A stretch of DNA of 64,000 nt from Pogostemon cablin. Lineage: Eukaryota > Streptophyta > Magnoliopsida > Lamiales > Lamiaceae. The stretch is from positions 24,418,981 through 24,482,980 of the forward strand of contig CM042979.1 in NCBI GenBank assembly GCA_023678885.1. Reading direction: 5' to 3'. Both the position numbers and the translations under genes were made by a program. Shown piece by piece: positions 45,531 to 57,203 of this stretch. The notes under the pieces are model-generated. The model was not told the DNA's origin. It made no database searches and saw only the letters and a program-made list of their open reading frames with translations. How positions within the stretch are numbered: the first letter of the stretch is position 1; the number at the start of each line of letters is the position of its first letter.

Positions 45531-47443
45531 AACCCCCCAAACTTAAGGTATTGTTCGTCCTCGAATAACGAATTAACAAACCTAGAGAATAATGAGATGG
45601 AAAGTCATGTTCTAAGGAGTCGATCAAAATATCAAACTAAGCCTTCAAAAGATGTAATCAATCATAACTAGGTTCACATAACTTCAAATTCAAAGGCATC
45701 AATTCATTCAAAATATGCAAGTAAAGATAATTACTTCACCAATTCAAGTGCTCAATCCATTTATGCTCACAAGATATATATAGTGTAACTCTCACGCTCA
45801 TGGTGTATAAAGTGTACACCTATTGGGTTATACATATATCTGCTATCAAATTCAATTCAAGTGCATGCTTAACCATAAGATTGCCTATTGTCTCAACTCT
45901 CCTTTTACTTGTAGCTAGCAAAATTATGAATCAAAAATGACTTTTTATTTAGTTGTAATATAGGCTCTTTGGACAAGGTAGGAAATATATGGATAAGTGA
46001 CTCAAACTCGGATCAATTAAGTGGCCATCTATCATGATCTTTCAGTCTTCCTCATCACTTTTATTTCAAGCACAACGCCTCCTCAACTCCAAATTATTTA
46101 TTTCTTTCTTCAACCACATTAATGAGAGAATATTTTTCTTCTTTTCTCAGCATCAAGAGGTATCAAATTTGCGCGCTACCTCACTAATTTTTTTCTTTCT
46201 CTGCCTTTATTTTTTTCTTTTCAACTCCTTTTTCCATTTTTTTTACTCAATAGGATTTTTATATCCTTTTCTTCTTCTCCTTTCTTCTCATCCTTTTCAA
46301 CTCCAACATATATTCATATTCTTCTTCTAACAACTTTAACAATTACTCAATTGATCCAAGTAACACAAGGAAAATCAAATACTGATTAAGCTCAACCGGT
46401 TATTCAATGAATGGATATTCAGGGCTCAATGGGCTGACTAAGGATTTAATGAAATCAGGTAAAGTGTATGTAAAAGATGGTCTAAAGATCAAAGATGACC
46501 TAATATCATTTCCATAATCTACTAAACTATTCTCAAATATTCAAGGAGACTCAAGGCAAGTTCTAGAATACACACACAAGAATGATATGCTCAAGAATAA
46601 AAATATCATGCATCCATGTATCATGATTAAAAGGTTCAAATCTCACTTGGCTTTTTCATAAAATGAACGAGCACTCTTCAAGGCTACACATACATCATAA
46701 CAAGCACATAAAGAACTTAAAGCACTTAAAAATTAAAGCATGTTCCCCTTATCAATCATAATCAGCATCTTAACATAGGCAGAAAAATAATAGCTCAAAG
46801 ATCCCCATGAAGTTCAGGTCATAGAATTTAAAGCTCATGCTCCTTACTCACAAGAATTCAAAACACATAGAAACACTTAGAATAAGGAACGATATAACAT
46901 GATTTCAATCTCCTTCACATTCTTGCAAGTTCCTCGAGTTATTCAACTCGGTCAGGCATAAGCCTCAGATAGAACTCACTTTGCCACTCCAATACCCTTC
47001 TCAATCAATAAATCTCAAACACAGATATGATCATCACAGGATTCATAAGAGATAAAAATATCAGAGACATCTAGAAAATCGCAAAAAAATCAAAATATCA
47101 AAAATATAAAAAAATATCAAAAATTAAAAAAATAAAAAAAATCGACTTTGAGACTCAAGGGGGGCACAAAGACATAAAACAATGCTGAGTGAACACACCT
47201 GGGTGCGAATGGAGCAAGGGAAGAACATCATACCCCCCAAACTTAGATGAAAACGTAAGTTAAATCTAAGTTTCAAAGGATGTAATTATCTTAAGTGTAA
47301 GCACTCACCTTGAGTATAAATCATCTAGCACAAGACACAACAAAAACAAACAAAATAAAGGGATGAGTTGCCTCCCATCAAGCACAAAGTTTAACGTCCT
47401 AAATAAAAAAAATTCATAAAAGACTTATAAGTATCTAACGCTA
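45531..47443 (-). other. Non-coding interior of element C
   Basis: No open frame of note. Pyrimidine-rich on the plus strand at 46130-46330 (purine-rich in the element). Words shared with the 53180-54500 region of A show common origin: TTGTTCGTCCTCGA-like after the PPT, GGTAGGAAA-TAT, TTCTAGAATAC and AAGTGTAAGCACTCAC. Confidence 0.6.
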
Positions 47444-47461
47444 TCCCCGGAAACGGCGCCA
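47444..47461 (-). promoter_or_regulatory. Primer-binding site of element C (tRNA-Asp type)
   Basis: The plus strand reads TCCCCGGAAACGGCGCCA, one mismatch to plant tRNA-Asp. Confidence 0.88.
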
Positions 47462-47466
47462 AAACT

Positions 47467-49188
47467 TTTTCACTATTTTCTTTCGAAATCATGAATCACA
47501 TCCTCAAGTGTAAGGGATCGATTGTAATGCGCATGTGATCAAGTTTAATTATCGATCCCACAGAATATTGTTAGAGTGACAAATAATTCTAATTATGACT
47601 ATTCTTATTTAAGACAAACTCAAGTTATGAAAATTAATTATTAAATAATAAAATAAATAAGGTACGTTGGCGAGAAAACAATCAAGTATTTTAAGATAAG
47701 AGATTGATAATGCTAAGGACAATCCAGTTTAACCATGTGACAGATTATTCTAAACCCAAATTAATTACCTGCAGATATATATAAGAGGATCGCTAAGTCT
47801 AGTTAGACCACCTTGATCAGGTAAGATCTAACACTTATAATGAGCTATAAATCCTAGGGCCGATTAGGAATTAACTCTCACTCCCTCTATAGGTACTTCA
47901 TGCTAAATTCCATTAAAGGATAGAACACTAGTCTTCCCTTTCTAGGTACTAAATTATTAACCCCTTGTCTCCTTACCAATTACCAAATAATGATATTTTA
48001 CCAAGTAATTAATATTCCAAATTGATTGTCTAACATTCTTTAGAATTATAGGCCAATCCCTTAAGACTGCCACATGAAACAACAACTCTCATGCAGAAAT
48101 AAAAAAACCTATATACTATCAATCAGTGATACTGTCATGAATAATCAAAGGAATCAAAACTTAAAACACAATAATTAGAAGTCTCAAAATATCTTATCAA
48201 TAAGGAAATAAATAATCTGCAGTATAAGAAATTTAAGTTTAGGGCAATCAAATCACATAGTCAAAGCTCTCTAAATCTCTAGCATTACGAAAAAGATACT
48301 TAGCCCATGATGTTACAAGCAACAACCATGTCTATGGAAAAAACTTACCAATGAGTCTAAAAACTAGAAAGAATAAAGTAAAGAAAAAAACTTATTTGTT
48401 TGGTTCTCCTTCCTCAACTCCGTCCACTCCAGAATTCCCGCCTCCGATCAAGTAAATGAATACTCTCTTGAATCCTCTCCATATGGTAGATGGCAGATGA
48501 TGGGTAGAAGATGAAAGGCGGATATGGTGGATTAGGGTTTAAAACTCTAAGCGATGTGGTGGTGGTAGATTATACGGTTTCTCTACACCTTTATCAGGTG
48601 ATGAGAATTGAGTATATATGTAGGTGTGAAAATGGAATAAGATAAGGAGTAGAAGGATATGAGATTTGAAAAATAAGAAAAAATATAATTGTGGAAGATA
48701 TGGAAAGGTGTGAGATTAGGAAATAACTTGGCCACCAAGAAAATAAGAAAAAAGAGGCTAATTTTCATAAATTTTCGGATTCTCGCCGGCAGTTGCACAA
48801 TCTCACGATTTTGAGCATAACTTCTTCATCAAAACTCCAATTTAAGCGATTCTTACACCCACGTGACCCTCTCTTCCGTGGCTTTCCAACCATATATTAT
48901 TTGACTAGTTTGGACTTCCACAAGAATATATAAAAATTAAGGAATGTTGTCCTCTGTTTTATTTCATGTTGCACAATTTCACCCTTCATTCCAACTTTGC
49001 ATTTTTTTTATAATTTTCCTACCAAAATACAAAAAAAGGTGTAGCAATTAAAACATTCAAGAACCCTCAAAGAACCTTTTGTGTAAATAATAATTCAAAG
49101 TATTAAGATTTGTGTAAATAATAGCAATTAAAACACTCAAAGAGGTATCAAATTGTACCAAAAAGTACATGAATTTCCACTCTCATCA
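47467..49188 (-). mobile_element. 5' LTR of element C
   Basis: About 1.72 kb. The right end ...CACTCTCATCA matches LTRs A and B. The PBS-proximal end is worn (TTTTTCACTATT instead of TGAT...), so its exact first base is uncertain. TATA-like TATATAT at 48613-48619; the shared module at 48781-48900 lies upstream in element orientation. It has no CG-word array. Confidence 0.8.
48781..48900 (-). repeat. Shared LTR module, copy in LTR C
   Basis: Plus-strand words: TCTCGCCGGCAGTTGCAC, TCTCACGATTTTGAGCATAA, CCAATTTAAGCGATTCTTAC, ACCCTCTCTTCCGTGGCTTT, CCAACCATATATTAT. Confidence 0.75.
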
Positions 49189-49292
49189 TGTCTCCTAGTT
49201 TATTACTGATAAATCATGTGATGATGAGGTGTTTGAGTTTTGATGATAGAAAAAGGTACTAGAGTCGCAAGATGAGTTCTACACTGAGGCTT
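49189..49292. other. Short unassigned spacer
   Basis: 104 bp between LTRs C and B. I see nothing recognisable. Confidence 0.4.
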
Positions 49293-51244
49293 TGATGCAC
49301 GTTTTCTTTGCACGCAAAATTAATCCCCAAGTATTAAGGATATCAGTTGCAGCTTAAGCAAGCGACCAAGTAAATTATCGAACCCAAAGGACGACGTATT
49401 ATCAATTTAATTATTAACTAAATTAATTAAGACGAATGAGAATAAAAGTTTGAGGTTACAATTATTAACTACTAAACAATTAATTAAAATAATAAATAAA
49501 ATAAAATATCACTCGAAGAATACGAAAGTGGATCAAGTAGGAGAATAGGTAGCTCTAGGATAATCCAGTTTCACTCATTAATTTCCCTTCCGTGTGTTGA
49601 TGTTCGGCTCTGCCTTGTGGAATATGGACGCCTCACTAAACCATGCATATCTACTCTATAGACACAAGTAAACATGCGTGTAACACGTGTGAATAACCTC
49701 GGAGCAAGAGATATAATTCCACCCTCCTTTTTAGGTACTATCAGTATCAATTATTTCCCTGGCCAATTGATACTCTAACCCGATATGATCTCCCATTATA
49801 GGTACTATGAAGTTATCCTCTTTATCCTACTTAATAACCCAAAGTCAATTCAGTTAATAAGTATTCATATATGATAGTTCTAATGAAGCTTCGGAGTCCC
49901 CTCACTTAGAATCATAACATGAAATCCTGTTCAGCGGTGAACACACTCAATCTACAAACAAGATATATATTCAGACTCTATATACCAATTGAAGATGCAC
50001 AAAACGACCGTGAATATGAATTAAAAAAGCACAATCATATATAAAATAAATCTACAAGTAGTGTTGTATGGAGTTTACACACAAAAGTTTAATTAATTCG
50101 TAAAACCTTCACAATACTAGTTCTACCTAAAAAGCTCTAGCCCATGATGTTACGAAGAACAATCATGGGTGTTGGATAGATCTTACCCGGATGTTCGGAA
50201 AATATAAGATAAATTAGAAAACGAATAAAACCCTAGATGTGGGCATCATCGCGTCCTTCTCCGTCTTGAATTCTCCTCTTGGTTCTCCTCTTGATTCCAT
50301 GAACGAATCTTCAAAGTGATAGATGGATGGAGGAAAGAATGTGGATGATGGTTGGGGGTGATTCCCCCTTGCGGGGTGTAGGATGGTTGTGTTGTGTATC
50401 TCTTCCTTTCTCTCTAATCTAATCTCCTTCTTGGTGTGATCTACATCCCCTTTTATACTTAAAAGCTCTCCTTATGGACCTTAGATGAGTTTTTTCTTGA
50501 AAAATACACAGAAACACACACTTCGGGTGTAAAAATTGGATCCGGACGCGTCCTAGGCATGGAGTTTGACCTAGGGCTTGGTCGAACCCTGGTCGAATCA
50601 AAATTAGCGATAATATTCGCACTTCAGGCATGTGATTCGATCCTGGTTCGACCAACAGGGTTGGTCGAACCATGCTGTCGTGGTAGAACTGCACTTGCAC
50701 CGTCTCACTATTTTGCGTATAACTTACACATCCGGACTTCGATTTGAGTGATTCTTGTACTTAAACGATAATCTCTTCCTTGGATTTCTATCCATATAAG
50801 AAACTCTCAAAAACTTCAAGAATTGAAGGTGTAAGAAGTAATGGAAAGTGACACAGCCGTTCTATTCGGCACATCTCGCGCGACGTCACCATCTTGATCA
50901 TAACTTTCTCGTTTGGATTCCGATTGAGGTGTTTTTATGCCAAAACAACCCTCTCTTCAGTGGCTTTCCAACCATATTTCTCAACACCAATTTTGATCTC
51001 CACACAAACATAGAAAAATTGCATAAATTGGACATACATTTTTCAGCATTCATAAACAAGTTGCAACTTTTCTCTAACTTTGTACTTTTGATCATTTTTT
51101 CACCTAAAACATAATAAAACACCTCAAGTGCACCTTTTTCTCATATATATTGAATATAAGACACTTGTGCTAATATATGACAACAATTCCAATCAAGAAG
51201 GTGTTAAATTAGACACTATAATACGCTTATTTTCACTCTCATCA
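49293..51244 (-). mobile_element. 3' LTR of Athila-like element B
   Basis: 1,952 bp, plus-strand TGATGCAC...CTCATCA. A PPT-like AAGTTTAAGGGAT (minus strand) follows directly at 51245-51257, so this is the 3' LTR of a minus-strand element. TATA box TATAAAAG (50450-50457), CG-word array (50563-50690) and shared module (50690-50805) lie upstream in element orientation. It is closely similar to LTRs I and D. Confidence 0.85.
50563..50805 (-). repeat. GGTTCGACC/GGTCGAACC array and shared module in U3 of LTR B
   Basis: At least five copies of the CG word or its complement occur between 50563 and 50690 (GGTCGAACC, GGTTCGACC, with variants). The shared module follows (TCTCACTATTTTGCGTATAA, CTTCGATTTGAGTGATTCTT, ATCTCTTCCTTGG) to about 50805. 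Both are upstream of TATA. Confidence 0.75.
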
Positions 51245-51489
51245 ATCCCTTAAACTTACCAGTTACTCGTCCCAAGGCAACAAAATAAAAATAAAGAGAA
51301 AGAGTGTATGAAAATTAGTGGGGAAATAAGGACTATAACACATACCCCATTCAAATACAATTGTCATCAACTTAGGTCATGTAACTTTTATTACATGTAA
51401 TAATCAATTCATAGCATACAAGATAAGACAATCACCACCAATTCAAATGCTCCATTCACATGTTCTCATGGGAAGTATATATCACTCGC
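51245..51489 (-). mobile_element. 3' internal end of element B, cut by insertion of A
   Basis: Begins with B's PPT and continues AACTTACCAGTTACTCGTCCC, like the sequence inside A's PPT (ACTTACATGTTGCTCGTCCC). It stops at 51489, where LTR A begins. The rest of B should resume right of the window. Confidence 0.8.
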
Positions 51490-53177
51490 TGATGGGCGTT
51501 TTCTCAACACACAACTTTAATCCCCAAGTATGAAGGATATCAATTGTAGTTTCGAAGGTGACCAAGTTAAATATCGAATCCACGGGGACAGATAAATATT
51601 ACTTTTGTTATTTTCTAGCAATTATGACTTTGTTGAGAATTATATTTGTAGGGTTGTAAACTAAGTAATAATAAAAATAGCAAATAAATAACAAGAACAA
51701 GAAAATAGTAGTTGTGATCAAATAAGATAATAGGTAGTTCGTCAAGCCATCCAGTTTCATTTGTTAATTCATACTTTCGTGTGTCGATGTCCGACTCTAT
51801 CTTGTGGTTTATGGACGCATCGCAGACCATACAAATCTATTCTATAGACACAAATAGATAAGCTTTAGACACGTGTGAGTATCCTCAGAGCAAGACGTAT
51901 ACTTTACCTCCCTTTCTAGGTACTATCATAATCAATTATTTCCCGTGCACTTAGTACTCTAACCCGATTTGATCTCCCTTGTTAGGTGCTATAAAGTTAT
52001 ACTCTTAATCCTACTTGTTAACCCGAATTCAATTCAATTAACAAACATTCATATAAGATGGTTCTAATAAAACCTCGGAATTATTTCACTTAGAATTATA
52101 ACAATAAACCCTGCTCATTAGTGAACGCACTCAACCAATAACCATGTCATGCATTCAGACTCTACACAATTATTATTGATGCACAAAACGACTATGAGTA
52201 TGGATTAAAAATGTACAATCTTATATAAAATAAACCACAAGTAGTGTTGTACGGAGTATACACACGAAATACAAATTAACTCATGAAACCTTCATAACCC
52301 TAGAACTACCGAAATGGCTCTAGCCCATGATTGATCTAAGAACAATCATGGTTAGTTGGACCAATCTTACTTGAATCTCCAGCTGAACCTCTTTCACAGC
52401 TCTCCTACTCTCCTCTTGTAATGTGTTGTTGATGACGATCCCTTTCTTCTTTCTTTTCGTTCTTCTTAGTGACGTCTTCCTTGACTGCATGAGCCTCCTT
52501 TTATACTTGTAATCACGTCTCTAGGGCTTGGAATGGGCTTTTCAAGTGATCCCACGTGTTTTGGCCTCGAAAATCCGGATAAGGTAAGTTCTCGCACGTC
52601 GGTTCAACCTCGTCAAACAAGTTGAACCACTGGCCGCAGGTCGAACCACAGGTCGAACCCACCTACTGGAAGTATTCTGCACTTGGTTCGACCTCTTGTA
52701 CAGGTCGAACCCCTCGGGTCTTGGTCGAACCACAGGTCGAACCCCAATACTGGATAATTTCTGCTCCTGGTTTGACCAACCGTCAGGTCGAACCCCAACA
52801 TCGTGGTCGAACCCATCTTCTCGCGAACTGGTTCGAGCATGGTTTGACCTGACAGACAGGTCGAACCCCTTGAGTCGTGGTCGAACCTTCCTCCTGCACA
52901 CTTTGCAATGCTGGTTCGACCTGTAGGGGAGGTCGAACCCTCCTCCAACAGGTCGAACCCACCTCTCTTCTTGGCGGTTCGCGTGGTCTCAACTTTGTCT
53001 CTTCGATTCTTGGCACTTCCACTTTGATTTTGCTATGAAAACCACTTAAATAGCTCCACTAACACCTGATTCATGCTAATTCACAATATATATAGGTTTT
53101 CCACCTATTTCCACCTCAAAACTCTCCAAAACTAGCACAAAACATGGTGCCAAACTTATGAATTTACACGCTCATCA
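51490..53177 (-). mobile_element. 3' LTR of element A
   Basis: 1,688 bp, plus-strand TGATGGGCG...CTCATCA. TATA box TATAAAAG at 52498-52505; the CG-word array 52601-52957 is directly upstream in element orientation. It is similar to LTR H throughout. Confidence 0.93.
52601..52957 (-). repeat. GGTTCGACC/GGTCGAACC array in U3 of LTR A
   Basis: About eighteen copies of the word or its complement, arranged as forward-forward-reverse-reverse groups with 35-45 bp spacers. It starts about 95 bp upstream of TATA and covers about 355 bp. The word order matches LTR H. Confidence 0.88.
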
Positions 53178-53190
53178 AACCCCCAAACTT
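53178..53190 (-). promoter_or_regulatory. Polypurine tract of element A
   Basis: On the minus strand AAGTTTGGGGGTT is directly followed by the 3' LTR. Confidence 0.9.
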
Positions 53191-54517
53191 ACATGTTGCT
53201 CGTCCCGAGACAACCAAATCAAACCACAGGAGTCGTGTATAATTCACCAAGATTCAAGTACAACACATATCACACATGCAACTTTATTAAATCAAACAAG
53301 TATTAATTGCTTCATATATATCACTCATGCAAAACCAATCCAATCATATACCATTCGGAGTACTAAGTAATCTCGCTCACAAGATAAGTATTTATTCTCT
53401 TTCACTCAAGTGCGTGAGGAACTATATAGGTTAATATAAACACTCATATCAGTCTATATTCACGCGTAACCATAAGCTTGGCAAAGGTCTCTAAAATCAA
53501 CTTATAATCAACTCCTCACTAGGATCATAAAGGACTTGTTTTCGGGTTGTAATGTTGGCTCTTTGGAAAAGGTAGGAAAATTTAGACTTAGTGACTTAAG
53601 ACACTAGTAGAGAGTTACCTTGGAGGTTCTCAATTTCTTCTTCTTACAGCAAGTTCTCCTCCAATGTCGTCTCTTGAACTTGTAAAATTCTTGAATTTTC
53701 CTTCTTTTCATGGCATCAACATCATCTCTTTAGACAATTCGGGTACCAGTTTCAGGCACTACCCTTCTTCTCATGTATAGGCCGTCAGCTGCTAAGCTTC
53801 ACACACCATGTATAAAAGCAATCGGGGTACCAGTTTCAGGCACTACCCCTAAACAAGATTTAACCATATTCTTTTCATCCAACCATATTCTATCTTCCTT
53901 TTTCTTCTTCCAACACTTACTCACCTCAACTCTCTCTACTAGTGAATAGATTTATCAAAGCTCACGTAAAGGTTTATAAGGTTATTTACTTCGGCTACCA
54001 AAGAAAAAACTTTAACGGCTTAACGGGGCATCCAAATGTTAATAAAATCATTAGGAAAGATAAAATTTGGCTAATCAACTTAAGCACAAAATAATGGCCT
54101 AAGATCATGTCCTAGCAATTAATCAATCATAAGTCTCACACAAGACTTCAAGCCAAGTTCTAGAATACTTTCATATAAATGATCCTCTGAAGAATAAAAT
54201 AATCATGATCACGCATGATTATCAAGGCTCAAATCCTCACATAGGTAATTAGAATCTTAAGTACTCCTCATAGCACATAATTAAGATCAATTTCACAAGA
54301 ACTCAAAATACTTATCAAATTATACATGCTTTTCATCAATAGAAATTAACACATGAACATATGAATGCACAAAATCAATAAGCTCATACCCAATCAATCA
54401 TACAAGATATCACTTATACATTTCACTCACGCATGAATCATAACCCAACCTATAAAGATAAAAAGAAGAATAATGGAATCAAGATGAATCGGAGAAAACC
54501 AAAGAAAACCTGAAAAA
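53191..54517 (-). other. 3' untranslated interior of element A
   Basis: About 1.3 kb with no coding frame. A direct repeat GGTACCAGTTTCAGGCACTA occurs at 53746 and 53828. It shares words with element C's interior, such as GGTAGGAAA and TTCTAGAATAC. Confidence 0.6.
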
Positions 54518-56542
54518 CTACTCCTCCGGAGCATCATCATCCTCATCATCAAGCCTCCGCTCCACAATCCGATGCAGATCACCGATGTATCTATCTAAGT
54601 AATCAACTCGATCACCCAACCTACCAACTTTCTCATTCAAGGCCGTGTAACTCTCATTCAGCGTAGCATAGTTGGCATTGGCGAGTGCGAGCTGTCGGTT
54701 TGTCTCCTGCTGGCTAGCAACGATCGTGACCAGCTGCTCATGAATAAGGCGGAGCTGCTCCCGTGTATCATTCGGGATAGCCCGCTGCTGCTGCGGTGCT
54801 AGCTCATGCTGATGTGCATCGTGCTGCATCTGCATCTCCTCATCCTGCTGCTCCTCCTCTAAATACTCCTCTTCTTCGGGCTGCTGCGGTGGACGGAACT
54901 CTCCTTTATCAACAATCTGCTGTAACTCTGCCATCCCACCATCCGCACACATCTGCGATACAGTCCTCCAATCAACACCCGACCTCGCTGCCACGGATAA
55001 GGCGTTGTATCCGAGAGAATCCATCAACTTGTTCCTCGCCACCCGAATAGTTGTCAAGTTACTCACGTCGAAGGGAAACATGAAATCGAAGGGCTTGAGT
55101 CCCCTCGTGAAGAACCAATCTCCATTTCTGAAATGGGCAAATCCTCTCTTCACACATGTAAATATCGCCAAATCGGGTTCTTCTCTAACTGGTGTGATGC
55201 CGGTAAAATCCAAATTATAAAGCTCAGCCATGATCGTCAGTAACCCTCCAATATTCACTTTTTGAAACCCAATGGTCCTGAATCGATGTAGCTGTGTAAT
55301 GAAATATGCTCCAACATTAAACTGCACCCCATTTAGCATACACCATAAAGCGTAAAGCTCTCCTCTAGACACAACACTCCCCTCTGAGCGGGCGAACAAC
55401 GTGTTGCTCAAGACACGATCCGTGTACCTCAAAACTGGATTCTTTATTGAGGAAGCACGAGCCTGCCTAATCTTATAATCTCCAATCTCCCCTGTAATCT
55501 CTCTCCAAAACCTATTAGCGTTGAACGCACCATTCTACAAACGAGAGATCCCCAAAGGCGTCTCAAACAGCTCATTGAAATCCTCAGACGTCCATCTCCT
55601 ACTCACTCCACCAAGCTGAAACGTACACTAATACGGGTACCCAAACGGGTCCTTCACCATCTCGAATGAGCAGACTACTTCCGCTGTAACATGGAAATAC
55701 GTCGGCCTCTTTAACTCCATAAACCTCCGGATACCCACTTAATCGAACATCCAGAAAATGTCATTCCCGATTCTCATTATCCTCATCGCCCCATCATCAT
55801 GGTATCGAGTACGAGCTATCTTGTCCGAGACTTCTTTCCACTTTTCTTTAATCTCATCCCAGTTTTACATTTGAATTTTGAAGTTCTCGGGTAAATGATC
55901 TTGTAGCCTCAGCTTCCTGGTCACTGTGTCCACATTCGAAGGCCTGTCATTCCTCTTCTTCGATCTTGCTTCATCCGCCTTACCTTTCCCTTTACTTGAT
56001 CCTTGTCCCTTTCCTGAAAATAATTACTTCAATACAACCAACAAGACAAGAACACAAGTATATGACTAGCATATCCTATACTCTACTCAAGACTTATCAT
56101 CCATGCTTAATCATCCCAACTATCATCTCAACATCACTTGCTTATTTAACATGCTCAAAACATCTTCAATCACACTACCTTTAATCTTCAAATCATATAC
56201 AACAAGCATGCATCAACCAATTCAAGCTATTCAACAAGAATTTCAACAATTGAACTTAATGAACAACTCCAATTATCAACAATTCAAACCTAATTCACAT
56301 GCTCATTCTTCTAGATGCATTATATCCTTGATCAATCCACATAAAACTCAAGTTCTATCCATATTCAAGCAATCTCATACCAATAAACATGAATTCATAT
56401 GAATCAATTCAAAAATATCAATTATCACCATGAATTTCAATCAAAATCAACATTAATCAACTTACCCACAACACATTTCTTGCAATAAACTTCAATCCTA
56501 AGGTAATTGAGTTGAAAAAAACGTACCTTTAGTCTTGCCCAT
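54518..56542 (-). pseudogene. Third ORF of element A (ATHILA ORF-1/env-like position), spliced, with premature stops
   Basis: ATG at 56540-56542 in good context (AACCATGGGC) begins a 16-nt coding exon (MGKTK) ending at a consensus donor (AAAG|GTACGT, 56527/56526). The acceptor TATTTTCAG ends at 56014, and the frame resumes at 56013 with GKGQGSSKGKGKADE and KKR, a basic N-terminus. The main block reads RYTDRVLSNTLFARSEG, RGELYALWCMLNGVQFN and NIGGLLTIMAELYNLD, resembling the plant ATHILA ORF-1 family. It then has a Gln/Glu-rich region and a C-terminal coiled coil to the acidic tail DDEDDDAPEE. Stops at 55865-55867, 55739-55741, 55628-55630 and 55535-55537 break it. No membrane segment was seen. 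Its role is unknown; the position is that of env in retroviruses. Confidence 0.75.
56014..56526 (-). other. Predicted intron in the third ORF of element A
   Basis: 513 bp, GTACGT...TATTTTCAG on the minus strand, AT-rich and T-rich near the acceptor. It is a phase-1 junction (G|GA) that joins MGKTK to GKGQGSSKG without a frame change. It is the only nearby ATG giving this lysine/glycine-rich start. Confidence 0.7.
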
Positions 56543-56791
56543 GGTTAACTATCGAAAATTGGAACACAACACTAAAAAACGCACAACTGAACCCTAATTC
56601 GCGATGAAATTGCCCAAAATCCGCGCCCAATTCATGAATCAAGAGTGTAGTGTTATGTAATCGGTGCAAAATCAAGTGTAATTGACGAATTTGTGCAAGG
56701 GTGTTAAGGTTCGGGGAGGGTTCGAGGTTTGGTGAACAAAAAGAATGATCGAACCCTTCTAAAAAAACAACTTAAAATGCGTACCTGACTG

Positions 56792-57203
56792 GGTTCGACC
56801 TCAGGTTCGACCTGCGGAACAGGTCAAACCTCAAGCGACGAGGTCGAACCTACCTTCTGGACAAACTTACCTTTTGGTTCGACCTAGGTTCGACCTTCTG
56901 AATAGGTCGAACCACTCTTGTTTTGGTCAAACCTATCACCTGAAAAACAGAGTGCTCTGAACGGACTGGTTCGATCTCAGGTTCGACCTTCTGAACAGGT
57001 CGAACCATAATGGCTCAGGTCGAACCACCCTATTGTAAGTTTTAAGTTACCGGGTTCGACCTTGGTTCGACCTGTTAGACAGGTCGAACCAACAATGATC
57101 AGGTCGAACCACCTCACTGGATGATTTTCTGCATCGGCTCGACTTCCTCTGCTCGGTTCGACCTCCTGGCACTGGTCGAACCTACCCTGGCTTTGGTCGA
57201 ACC
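56792..57203 (-). repeat. GGTTCGACC/GGTCGAACC array between integrase and third ORF
   Basis: About four units, each of two forward and two reverse words with spacers such as AAACAGAGTGCTCTGAA. It is the same word family as in the U3 of LTRs A, H and B, but located inside the element upstream of the third ORF. Confidence 0.88.

Larger units (their letters stand above)
45531..49188 (-). mobile_element. Athila-like derivative C without gag or pol
   Basis: Minus strand. From right to left: 5' LTR (about 47467-49188), PBS (47444-47461), then about 1.9 kb of interior ending exactly at a PPT (45531-45545, CCCCCCAAACTTAA on the plus strand). The interior contains the post-integrase block (GACGTTAAAC near 47390), a second polypurine-like tract (near 47210), and sequence like A's 3' untranslated part, but no gag, protease, RT or integrase. 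The 3' LTR expected left of 45531 is absent. It resembles a LARD-type derivative. Confidence 0.7.

Noticed and set aside
46034..46330. 98-residue Phe/Leu-rich frame as a membrane protein
   Set aside because: It is the translation of a pyrimidine tract in the non-coding interior of element C.
24579..49188. D and C as the two ends of one inverted element
   Set aside because: Their LTRs belong to different subfamilies and the outer flanks (TTCAG at the left, TGTCT at the right) do not match as a TSD.
52542..53022. Open frames of 76-119 residues on both strands over the LTR A array
   Set aside because: They arise because the repeated word contains no stop in several frames (GRT, VEP, RSN repeats). 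They lie in an LTR promoter and have no domain.
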